Shown one piece after another: positions 32,123-39,167 of a stretch of 64,000 nucleotides of DNA. The position numbers were made by a program, and so were the translations under genes. Source of the DNA: Streptomyces sp. M92 (GTDB lineage: Bacteria; Actinomycetota; Actinomycetes; Streptomycetales; Streptomycetaceae); contig NZ_CP101137.1 in assembly GCF_028473745.1 (NCBI RefSeq), positions 558,001-622,000 of the forward strand. Reading direction: 5' to 3'. Position 1 is the first letter of the stretch. Every line of letters starts with the position of its first letter. The notes beneath the pieces were generated by a model. The model had not been told where the DNA came from and searched no databases. It saw only the letters and a program-made list of their open reading frames with translations.

Positions 32123-32779
32123 ATGACCGAGATCGTTCTGATGTCCGACCCGAGGGTCGCCGCCGTGCCCGTCCAGGAGTGCGGCGAGCGACTCGTCGAC
32201 GTTCGGCAGGGCAGCCCGCTGCTGGTCGACCGGCGCAAGTGGCAGGACTCCGCGGGCGACTTCGCCTACCTGCGGGAAGGCGTGCTCGCCCGACTCCTCG
32301 AAGCCCAGGCACAGCTACCGCCGGGACTGCGACTGCTCTTCGTCGAGGGATACCGCCCACCCGCTCTCCAGCGCCACTACTTCGACAAGTACGCGACCCG
32401 ACTGCGCGCCGAACATCCCGACTGGTCCCCCGATCGGATCCGCTCGGCGGCCAGTCGCTACGTCTCCCCGCCCGAGATAGCCCCCCACAGCGCGGGCTCG
32501 GCCGTCGACCTGACGCTCGCGGACCTCGACGGCCGCGAACTCGACCTGGGCACCCGCATGAACGCGACCCCGGAGGAGAGCGCGGGCGCCTGCTACACGC
32601 ACGCCGCCAACATCAGCGAGAAGGCCCGTTCCCACCGCTCCGTGCTGGGCGCCGCACTCACCGCCGCGGGCCTGGTCAACTACCCGACGGAGTGGTGGCA
32701 CTGGTCGTACGGAGACCGCTACTGGGCGTTGGCGACAGGAGCGACGGCCGCGCACTACGGCCCGACCGGAAAACCGTGA
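32123..32779 (+). CDS. M15D-family D-Ala-D-Ala dipeptidase (VanX/DdpX-like)
   Basis: A 218-residue zinc peptidase. The SxHxxGxAxD motif appears as PHSAGSAVDLTL (zinc His and Asp near residues 133-140), the catalytic Glu and third ligand as PTEWWHWSYGD (near residue 193), and the conserved Arg as VEGYRPP (about residue 75). VanX relatives hydrolyse D-Ala-D-Ala dipeptide. No vanH or vanA is nearby, so it more likely serves in D-Ala recycling or self-protection than in an inducible resistance cluster. No signal peptide, so it acts in the cytoplasm. Start ATG 32123. It is followed by a perfect terminator hairpin. Confidence 0.9.
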   Translation: MTEIVLMSDPRVAAVPVQECGERLVDVRQGSPLLVDRRKWQDSAGDFAYLREGVLARLLEAQAQLPPGLRLLFVEGYRPPALQRHYFDKYATRLRAEHPDWSPDRIRSAASRYVSPPEIAPHSAGSAVDLTLADLDGRELDLGTRMNATPEESAGACYTHAANISEKARSHRSVLGAALTAAGLVNYPTEWWHWSYGDRYWALATGATAAHYGPTGKP

Positions 32780-32795
32780 GCACCAAGGAGGCAAG

Positions 32796-32831
32796 TGTCA
32801 TCGACGCGCTCGGACGAGCGCGTCGATGACA
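32796..32831. terminator. Perfect 16-bp inverted repeat terminator
   Basis: TGTCATCGACGCGCTC, 4-nt loop GGAC, then its exact complement. It starts 16 bp after the dipeptidase stop. No T-run. Confidence 0.8.
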
Positions 32832-33003
32832 GTCAGAGGCGATGTGCTCACGCATGGGCGCGAGTGGGGGACCGCTGGGCGGAAGGCGGCCGAGCGCATT
32901 CCTACTGCATCAGCTTCCAGGCGGTGCAGTAGCTTGCCGGCGACCCGGGTCCGGTGGACGGCCAAGCATCCCTGACAGAAGTACTGCGTGCGCGGATCCG
33001 CGC

Positions 33004-33715
33004 CGGAGAGTGCACGCCGACGAGTTCCAGGTCGGGCTGCCGGCCGCGACGACCACTGCGGGATCGCTGCTGGTCGGGCTGCCGGCCGGGGCGCGGGTCG
33101 ACCGGATGCGAAAGGGGCCCGTGCTGATCGCCACCGACCTCCTCCGCGCGTCGGTCCTGCTGGCGGTCCCGGTCGCCTGGTGGGCCGACCTGCTCACCGT
33201 CCGGCTGCTGTACGCCGTCGCCCTGTTGCACGGGGCGCTGACCGTGTTCTTCGACGTCGCCCACATCAGCTACCCGCCTCATCTGGTGGGCCGCGAGAAC
33301 CTCGTGGAGGGGAACGCGAGGCTCTCGGCGATCCGCTCGGTGACCGGCATCGGCGGCCCGGCGGTGGCGGGCCCTCTGATCGGTCTGGTGGGGGCTCCCG
33401 CCGCGCTCCTGGCGGGTTCGGCCGGCATGACGGTGTCCGGACTCCTCGACGCTCTCCCTGGGGGGAGTCGTCCGCGTGGTGGCGCAGGCGAGTCTGCAAC
33501 AGGCGCTGACACCGGACCGGTTGCTGGGACGGATGAGCGCGACGGCCCGGTTCGTCGCCTCGGGCGGGGTCCCTCTCGGTGGCCTCCTGGGCGGAGCCTT
33601 CGGCTTGGCGTTCGGGGCGTCCGCCACCCTGTGGATCGGTGCGGCCGGTATGACGCTGAGCGTCCTGCCCACCCTGCGGTGGTGGCTCACCCGCGCGGAT
33701 CTCCGTCAGGTGTGA
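33004..33715 (+). pseudogene. Decayed MFS transporter gene
   Basis: The first frame (about 33010-33450) encodes an internal MFS piece: FQVGLPAATTTAGSLLVGLP, AGARVDRMRKGPVLIATDLL and FFDVAHISYPPHLVGRENLV. It enters at what is normally TM2 (the first membrane segment and start are missing). Near 33465 the frame breaks. Another frame (33476-33715) continues ASLQQALTPDRLLGRMSATA, RFVASGGVPLGGLLGGAFGL and GMTLSVLPTLRW, the final segments. About 150-200 residues of the centre are absent. Its relatives are the MFS_3/enterobactin-exporter type of about 420 residues. It has no clear start or ribosome site. Confidence 0.75.
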
Positions 33716-34748
33716 GCGCCGGTACGGTCCGGAAGCGTCGGCGGTACTCGGTCGGGGTCGTGTCGAGTCGGCGGCGGAAGGCCCTGACCAGGGTGTCGAC
33801 AGTGCCGAAGCCGCAGGCGGAGGCGACGCGCTCCAGGGTCGCGTCGGTGGATTCGAGCTGGTGGCGGGCCACTTCCACGCGGGCCGACTCGATGTAGGCG
33901 TGCGGGGTCGTGCCGAGTTCGTTCTTGAAGATCCGGGTGAGTTGCCGGTCGCTGACATGGGCGCACGCGGCGAGGTCCGCGACCGTGAGCGGTTCGGCGA
34001 TGTGGCGCATGATGTGGTGCCGGAGATCCTCGATGCGCCGCGTCGTGGAGACCTGCTCCAGGGGAACGCTGAACTGGCTCTGCCCGCTCGGCCGCTTCAG
34101 GTACATCACGAGCTGCCGGGCGACACGCAGCGCGACGGCCTCCCCGAGGTCGTCGGCGATGAGGGCGAGGGACAGGTCGAGGCAGGCACTGATCCCGGCG
34201 CCGGTCCAGACATCGCCCTCGCGGATGAAGATCGGGTCGGCGTCGACCTCGACCGCCGGATGATCGGCGGCCAGCTGCTGCGCCGTCGACCAGTGGGTGG
34301 TGGCGCGCTTGCCGTCGAGGAGCCCGGCCGCGGCGAGGATGTGGGCCCCGACGCAGACGGAGGTGACCCGTCGGGTCCGCTCGGCCAGTCGCCTCACCCG
34401 GTCCACCACGGCGGGGTCGGTGCGCGGATGGACGCCGCGCTGGCCGTCGACCTCCACCGCGCCGGGCACGATCAGGGTGTCGATGCTCCGCTCGGACAGC
34501 TCGTCGAAGGTGACGTCGGGCAGGACCCGGACCCCCGCGCCGGTGGTGACCGGGTCCATGGTCTCCGCGGCGAGGACGACGTCGTAGCCCGCAGCCTCGT
34601 CCGTCTCCCGTCGCGCGAGGGAGAACACCTCCGGCGGTCCGGTGACGTCGAGCAGGTCGACGTCTTCGAAGAGGACGATGGCGATCAGTCGGCTGACGGT
34701 GTGCAAGGAACCCCCCACGCTCGGCGACAGCGGTGTCGGTTTCTGCAT
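33687..34748 (-). CDS. GlxA-type regulator: DJ-1/PfpI domain plus AraC helix-turn-helix
   Basis: A regulator of about 353 residues. The N-terminal 180 residues are a DJ-1/PfpI-like class I amidotransferase fold (IAIVLFEDVDLLDVTGPPEV; DTLIVPGAVEVDG; TSVCVGAHILAAAGLLDG with the nucleophile-elbow Cys). The C-terminal AraC domain has LTVADLAACAHVSDRQLTRI and VASACGFGTVDTLVRAFRRR. Such proteins often control amidase or isochorismatase-type hydrolases, and exactly such a gene is divergent here. Start uncertain: GTG 34769, ATG 34748, GTG 34718 and TTG 34706 (with GGGGGG) are in frame; the operator-like repeat at 34731-34771 favours one of the later ones. The 3' end overlaps the MFS remnant by 29 bp. 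Confidence 0.88.
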   Translation of the reverse strand: MQKPTPLSPSVGGSLHTVSRLIAIVLFEDVDLLDVTGPPEVFSLARRETDEAAGYDVVLAAETMDPVTTGAGVRVLPDVTFDELSERSIDTLIVPGAVEVDGQRGVHPRTDPAVVDRVRRLAERTRRVTSVCVGAHILAAAGLLDGKRATTHWSTAQQLAADHPAVEVDADPIFIREGDVWTGAGISACLDLSLALIADDLGEAVALRVARQLVMYLKRPSGQSQFSVPLEQVSTTRRIEDLRHHIMRHIAEPLTVADLAACAHVSDRQLTRIFKNELGTTPHAYIESARVEVARHQLESTDATLERVASACGFGTVDTLVRAFRRRLDTTPTEYRRRFRTVPALTPDGDPRG

Positions 34749-34771
34749 GTTAGACGACATTGCCGACACCG
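34731..34771. promoter_or_regulatory. Operator-like inverted repeat at the glxA-type promoter
   Basis: CGGTGTCGG and its exact complement CCGACACCG (9-bp arms, 23-bp spacing) lie between the divergent regulator and hydrolase genes. The spacing of two helical turns suits an AraC-type dimer. Confidence 0.55.
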
Positions 34772-34852
34772 TCGGTGGCCCGTAGCGTCATGGGCGCAGG
34801 TCACCGAGCCGGTGAACTGCCTTTTCCGACAAGCCACATGAGGCGGTTTCCC

Positions 34853-35443
34853 ATGCCCAGAACGACCCTGCGCCAGCTCAACGGTTTCGACGACACCCCC
34901 GCGAAGCTCGCCGACTCGACCCTGGTTTTGATCGACTACCAGAACACCTACACGACCGGTGTGATGGAGCTGGACGGCTGGCAGGACGCGCTCGACGCCG
35001 GTGCCCGGCTGCTGGCGCGGGCCCGCCAGGAGGGCGCGAAGGTCGTTCACGTCGTCAACGACGGCGGCGAGGGCACCCCTTACGACATCCGCGCCGAGAT
35101 CGGCTCGATCCACCCGAGCGTCGCACCGCTCGACGGTGAGCCCGTGGTCGTCAAGAAGGCGCCCAACGCGTTCGTCGGCACGGACCTCGACCAGCACGTC
35201 GACGCCGCCGGCAACACCGACCTCGTCCTCGCCGGCTTCATGACGCACATGTGCGTGGCCTTCACCGCCCAGGGCGCCTTCCTGCGCGGCAACCGCCCCA
35301 CGGTCGTCGCCGACGCCTGCGCCACCCGCGCGCTGCCGGTCGCGGGCACCGAACTGGACGCCCGCCAGGTGCACCACAGCGCCCTCGCCACCATCGCCGA
35401 CCTGTACGGGGTCGTCGTTCCGTCGCAGAAGGAGATCTCCTGA
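34853..35443 (+). CDS. Isochorismatase-family cysteine hydrolase, cytoplasmic
   Basis: A 196-residue hydrolase. The family's catalytic triad is visible: Asp in LVLIDYQNTYTTG (about residue 28), Lys in VVVKKAPNAF (about residue 98) and Cys in LAGFMTHMCVAFTAQGAF (about residue 132, preceded by the cis-peptide region). It has no signal peptide. Members hydrolyse isochorismate, nicotinamide or other amides; closeness to YcaC-like or amidase types cannot be settled by eye. The stop TGA overlaps the ATG of a second copy (TGATG), so both are made together. Divergent from the GlxA-type regulator. Confidence 0.9.
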   Translation: MPRTTLRQLNGFDDTPAKLADSTLVLIDYQNTYTTGVMELDGWQDALDAGARLLARARQEGAKVVHVVNDGGEGTPYDIRAEIGSIHPSVAPLDGEPVVVKKAPNAFVGTDLDQHVDAAGNTDLVLAGFMTHMCVAFTAQGAFLRGNRPTVVADACATRALPVAGTELDARQVHHSALATIADLYGVVVPSQKEIS

Positions 35444-36165
35444 TGAAGCTGCTCCGTCCGGCCGTCGCGCTCGCCGCCGCCGCCGTCCTCTCGGTCACCG
35501 CCACCGCCTGCGGCGGCGACTCCGAGGCCGCCACCGCCAAGGACGAGCCGTCGGCCTCCGCCACCACCGCGACGAACGTCGCGAAGGACACGACGACGCT
35601 GCGCGAGCTCAACGATCTCGGCGACACCCCGGCCACGCTCTCCGACGCGACGCTCATCCTCGTCGACTACCAGAACACCTACACCGAAGGTGTGATGGAA
35701 CTCGACGGCTGGAAGCCGGCCGTGGACAACGCCGAGGCCCTGCTGAAGCGGGCCCGGAAGGCGGGCACCCCGGTCATCCACATCGTCGACAAGGGCTACG
35801 ACCTGAAGTCGAAGGCGGGCCAGATCATTCCGGCGCTCAAGCCGGCCGAGGGCGAGCCCGTCGTCGAGAAAAGCGTCCCCAACGCCTTCCACGGCACCGA
35901 TCTCGCCGAGCAGGTCAAGAAGGCCGGCAACAAGAACGTCATCATCGCCGGGTTCATGACGAACATGTGCACCCTGTTCACCGCTCAGGGCGCCTTCCTC
36001 AACGGCAACGCTCCGACCGTGGTCGCCGACGCCTCCGCGACCCGGCCGCTGCCCCTGAAGGGCAACCCCAACGGCATCCCGGCGCAGCAGGTCCACGAGG
36101 CGGCTCTCGCCACGGTCCAGGATCTCTACGGAGTCGTGGTGCCGTCGCAGAAGTCCCTCACCTGA
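35443..36165 (+). CDS. Isochorismatase-family hydrolase, lipoprotein paralogue
   Basis: A 240-residue paralogue of the previous protein with an added export signal: MKLLRPAVALAAAAVLSVTA then TACGG, a lipobox with Cys at residue 23, followed by a Ser/Ala/Thr linker to about residue 45. The enzyme domain keeps all three catalytic residues (LILVDYQNTYTEG, VVEKSVPNAF, IAGFMTNMCTLFTAQGAF). It should therefore work on the outer face of the membrane on the same or a related substrate. The two copies are alike along their whole length (same LDGW, GVVVPSQK ends), so one arose by duplication and gained a signal. Isochorismatase-fold lipoproteins are rare in my experience. Confidence 0.9.
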   Translation: MKLLRPAVALAAAAVLSVTATACGGDSEAATAKDEPSASATTATNVAKDTTTLRELNDLGDTPATLSDATLILVDYQNTYTEGVMELDGWKPAVDNAEALLKRARKAGTPVIHIVDKGYDLKSKAGQIIPALKPAEGEPVVEKSVPNAFHGTDLAEQVKKAGNKNVIIAGFMTNMCTLFTAQGAFLNGNAPTVVADASATRPLPLKGNPNGIPAQQVHEAALATVQDLYGVVVPSQKSLT

Positions 36166-36284
36166 CCTGGCCTCGGGCTCTGACCCACCCCCCACCCTGA
36201 AATCCCCCCATTCTGAACTCCCCCCACGCCCCCCCACATCGCCAAACGGCACTTTCACTCACGAAGCAAGCAGAAAGACGGGGC

Positions 36285-37430
36285 ATGGCAACACGTAGAG
36301 GATTTCTGGGTACCGCGTCGGCCGTCGGGGCGGCAACGCTGTTCACCGGCCAATCGGCCTCCACCGCCTCGGCGGCCACCGCGGGAGTCACCGCGACCGA
36401 CGAGAAGGCGGCACGCGACGCGATACGCGCCGTCAACGCGAGGATGCGCGCCAACTACGCGACCCTCAAGAGCGAACTGACGACGCAGCTCAGTCCCGTC
36501 ATCGTCGTTTCCAACAACGCGGTCGGCGGACGCTTCACCCTCATCAACAACGGCACACAGATCGAGACGGTCGACCCGGTTCCGGAGTACTTCGAACTGG
36601 CCAAGTCGATCGCCCACGTTCCGCTGGGCGTCTTCTCGGTGCTCGCCTCGTACCTCAGCGACCAGGTCCCCAACATCCCCAACGCGGACCGCATCGACCC
36701 GCACGACCTCGACATGGTCGTCACCAAGGCGCCGGGCGACAAGGGCTGGATCACCCCGCTGAACGCCTTCAAGTCCACGCTGCAGACGGCACACACCAAG
36801 CTCGGCACCGCGAACCTCCCCCTGGACCTGGAGAACTCCTGCGACAAGATCCTCAGTGAGGCCGTCAAGTTCATCGACGCGTCCGTCAAGGCCGAGTCGT
36901 TCGACATGGTGTCGTTCAACCGGTTCGCCGCCGCGGTCTACCCGTCCATCCGCGTCAACATGACCTTCGCCGCCACCGCGCAGATCACCGGCATCGAAGG
37001 GCTCATGAAGCGGTGGCGCACGCTGATCGGCGAGAAGGCGTGGAGCGACCTCTACGTCACGGTCCTGTCGATCTGGACCACGGCCGAGCTGAACCAGGCG
37101 TCCATCATCATCCGCCGCACCATGAACCAGGCGAAGGTGGACACCCACCTCATCGACCTGCCGACCGTGGAGACCCCCTCGGACCCGATTTTCGTCGCCC
37201 TCGACAACCTGGCCCGCATCGTCCAGGACAACGTCGCCGCCGAGATGGTCTTCAACACCGACCTCAAGGTCGCCGACGCACTCAAGGGCAAGGAGGACCT
37301 GCTCTCCGACGAGATCCTCCAGCAGATCGGCGGCACGGCGCCCACCGCCAAGACCGCCGCCTTCGGTACGGCGGCAGCCACGACGTCGGCCGGCGCCTGC
37401 CCGATCACCGGGCACACCGCGGCGGTGTGA
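36285..37430 (+). CDS. Tat-exported protein of unknown function
   Basis: A 381-residue protein with a twin-arginine signal (MATRRGFLGTASAVGAATLF, cleaved near ASAA, residue 31). The mature part is mostly helical (ARDAIRAVNARMRANYATLK; LSIWTTAELNQASIIIRRTM) with no recognised catalytic motif. It ends with an Ala/Thr tail and CPITGHTAAV; Cys-Pro motifs of this kind occur as haem ligands in some proteins, but nothing else supports haem here. Tat export suggests a cofactor or folding before export. It is 119 bp after the lipoprotein hydrolase, in a C-tract-rich gap, and may belong to the same operon. Length and family unknown to me. Confidence 0.8.
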   Translation: MATRRGFLGTASAVGAATLFTGQSASTASAATAGVTATDEKAARDAIRAVNARMRANYATLKSELTTQLSPVIVVSNNAVGGRFTLINNGTQIETVDPVPEYFELAKSIAHVPLGVFSVLASYLSDQVPNIPNADRIDPHDLDMVVTKAPGDKGWITPLNAFKSTLQTAHTKLGTANLPLDLENSCDKILSEAVKFIDASVKAESFDMVSFNRFAAAVYPSIRVNMTFAATAQITGIEGLMKRWRTLIGEKAWSDLYVTVLSIWTTAELNQASIIIRRTMNQAKVDTHLIDLPTVETPSDPIFVALDNLARIVQDNVAAEMVFNTDLKVADALKGKEDLLSDEILQQIGGTAPTAKTAAFGTAAATTSAGACPITGHTAAV

Positions 37431-37889
37431 TCACCGGGCGTCCCCCGCTTCCGGGGCGGGGGACGCCCCACCGCACTCGAACCACACGGTCTTGCCGTCC
37501 CCGAAGCCGGGCCCCACACCCCACTTGTCCACCACCGCGTCCAGCAGCACCAGGCCCCGGCCGCACTCCGCGTCGTCACTCACCCGCGCGACCGGTACGG
37601 GCTGCCGGGGACTCCCGTCCGCCACCTCCACCCGGACCCCGCCCCCGTCCGCCCGCCGCAGCAACAGCAGCGTGCAGCGGCGGTCCGGGACATGGCGTAC
37701 GACGTTGGCCAGCAGCTCGGTCACGCCGAGTTCCACCGCGTCGGCCAGCCCGAAGAGGTCCCACTCGCGCAGGTACGAACGCACGATGCGGCGGACGTGC
37801 CGCGCCGAGTGCGCGCCGGCCGTGAAGCTCATCCGGTACTGGTCCGCCGGGCGGTGGCCCACGAGGACCGAGGGAAAGTAATCGTTCAC
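37431..37889 (-). CDS. ATP-binding protein, anti-sigma-factor kinase-like (HATPase_c_2)
   Basis: A 152-residue GHKL ATPase of the RsbW/SpoIIAB type. The N-box is ELGVTELLANVVRHVPDRR (about residue 60), followed by RVEVADGSPRQP (G1 box) and RGLVLLDAVVDKWGV (G2 box). Such small ATPases stand next to XRE/DUF397 genes in Streptomyces and are thought to affect sigma factors or developmental timing. The start GTG 37889 was chosen; GTG 37910 is an alternative. It is divergent from the XRE-family gene, the usual arrangement of this trio. Confidence 0.88.
   Translation of the reverse strand: MNDYFPSVLVGHRPADQYRMSFTAGAHSARHVRRIVRSYLREWDLFGLADAVELGVTELLANVVRHVPDRRCTLLLLRRADGGGVRVEVADGSPRQPVPVARVSDDAECGRGLVLLDAVVDKWGVGPGFGDGKTVWFECGGASPAPEAGDAR
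37436..37468. terminator. Bidirectional terminator hairpin
   Basis: GGGCGTCCCCC and GGGGGACGCCC (11-bp stem, 11-nt loop) at the junction of two convergent genes. It lies within the last codons of the leftward gene. Confidence 0.75.
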
Positions 37890-37982
37890 GGCACGAGCCT
37901 GACGTCGCACGACTACCGTGGGCTACGGAACGGATACAACCGGTACCCCAGTGGACCGAGTTGTGCACGAAGGGGGCTGTGC

Positions 37983-38831
37983 GTGACCCACATCAACGTC
38001 CTGGACCCGGGTGCCTCGCCGCTCGACTACTACGGCTTCGAGCTGCGCCGCCATCGGGAGGCCGCCGGGCTGACCCAACGGCAGCTGGGCGACATCGTCA
38101 ACTACACCGGGTCGCTGGTCGGCCAGATCGAGACGGCGCGGAAACTGCCGACGCCGGAGTTCAGCGAGCGGGTGGACGCGGCGCTGGGGACGGGCGGGTT
38201 CCTTTCGCGGCTGGTCGACCTGGTGATGCGCAGCCAGCTTCCGGCCTGGTTCCAACAGGTGGCGGAGTTGGAGGTGCGCGCGGTCGAGATCTGCACCTTC
38301 CAGACGCACATGATCCACGGCCTGCTCCAGACCGACGCGTACGTACGGGCCGTACTCGGCACGCTCGATCCCACCGACCTCGACGACCGCACCGCCGTGC
38401 GGCTCGCCCGCCAGCGCATCTTCGACAAGGAGGAGCCTCCGGTCTTCTGGGCGATCCTCAGCGAGGCTGCACTGCGTCAGGAGATCGGCGACCGGGAGAC
38501 GATGCGCGGCCAACTGGCCCACCTGTTGTCGTTCGAGAGCAATCCCCGGATCAACGTCCAAGTGCTGCCGTACTCGGCGGGTGCACACGCGGGGCTGCAA
38601 GGCTCATTCAACCTCTATCGCTTCGCGAGGGACCCCGCCATTGTCTACACGGAGGGGTACGGCACCGGTCATCCGACCGCCAACCCGGACACCGTCAAGG
38701 ACTGTTCACTCCGTTACGATCATCTCCGGGCCGCCGCGCTCCCCCTCAGGGACTCGGCGGGGCTGATCCGCCGGTTGATGGAGGAACGCTATGGGGAACA
38801 AGGCTCTGCCGACGAGGATCCAGTGGCGTAA
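37983..38831 (+). CDS. XRE-family regulator with DUF5753 domain
   Basis: A 282-residue regulator. The N-terminal helix-turn-helix is FELRRHREAAGLTQRQLGDI with VNYTGSLVGQIETARKLP as recognition helix (residues 17-55). The remaining 200 residues are the DUF5753 domain: WFQQVAELEVRAVEICTFQT, IHGLLQTDAYVRAVL, FWAILSEAALRQEIGD and INVQVLPYSAGAHAGLQGSF. These proteins act with a DUF397 partner, as with WhiJ/BldB-like and AbaA loci in Streptomyces development. The DUF397 start lies inside the end of this gene (40-bp overlap). Start GTG 37983. Confidence 0.92.
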   Translation: MTHINVLDPGASPLDYYGFELRRHREAAGLTQRQLGDIVNYTGSLVGQIETARKLPTPEFSERVDAALGTGGFLSRLVDLVMRSQLPAWFQQVAELEVRAVEICTFQTHMIHGLLQTDAYVRAVLGTLDPTDLDDRTAVRLARQRIFDKEEPPVFWAILSEAALRQEIGDRETMRGQLAHLLSFESNPRINVQVLPYSAGAHAGLQGSFNLYRFARDPAIVYTEGYGTGHPTANPDTVKDCSLRYDHLRAAALPLRDSAGLIRRLMEERYGEQGSADEDPVA

Positions 38832-39072
38832 GTCCAGCTACAGCGGCGACCAGGGCGGCGACTGCCTCGAGTGCTCGCCGCTCCGCAGGCTGGCGTGGCG
38901 TAAGTCCAGCTACAGCAGCGACCAGGGCGGCGAGTGCCTCGAAGTCGCCGATCTCCCCCGCCACCCCGCCGTCGCCGTCCGCGACTCCAAGAACCCGGCG
39001 GGGCCGATCATCCCCCTGGCCCCCGCCGCGTTCGCCGCCTTCGTCGACTGGGCCGCCACCGCCGCCCACTGA
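38791..39072 (+). CDS. DUF397 protein with duplicated N-terminal motif
   Basis: A 93-residue DUF397 protein; usual length is 60-75. The diagnostic WRKSSYSG.(Q)GG.C(L)EV segment appears twice, WRKSSYSGDQGGDCLE (from residue 12) and WRKSSYSSDQGGECLE (from residue 36), 24 residues apart. The usual C-terminal half follows once: VAVRDSKNPAGPIIPLAPAA FAAFVDW. The ATG at 38791 overlaps the XRE gene by 40 bp, so translation is coupled. DUF397 proteins are small partners, probably antitoxin-like or regulatory, of XRE-DUF5753 proteins. The duplication could alter the partner-binding surface. Confidence 0.9.
   Translation: MGNKALPTRIQWRKSSYSGDQGGDCLECSPLRRLAWRKSSYSSDQGGECLEVADLPRHPAVAVRDSKNPAGPIIPLAPAAFAAFVDWAATAAH
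38824..38942 (+). repeat. In-frame 72-bp-period duplication in DUF397 gene
   Basis: The 47-bp segment 38824-38870 recurs at 38896-38942 with two differences. The 72-bp period preserves the frame and explains the extra 24 residues. Confidence 0.88.
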
Positions 39073-39167
39073 CCGGGCCGGGAACGGATCAACGTTTCTG
39101 TTCGAATTATCGTCTTCGCACGTGCCCCAGCCGTGCACCCCGACGACGCCGAACGGAAACCGCGACC

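Noticed and set aside
32123..32779. Vancomycin-resistance cluster
   Set aside because: Only a VanX-type dipeptidase is present; no vanA/vanH ligase or dehydrogenase and no adjacent vanRS pair.
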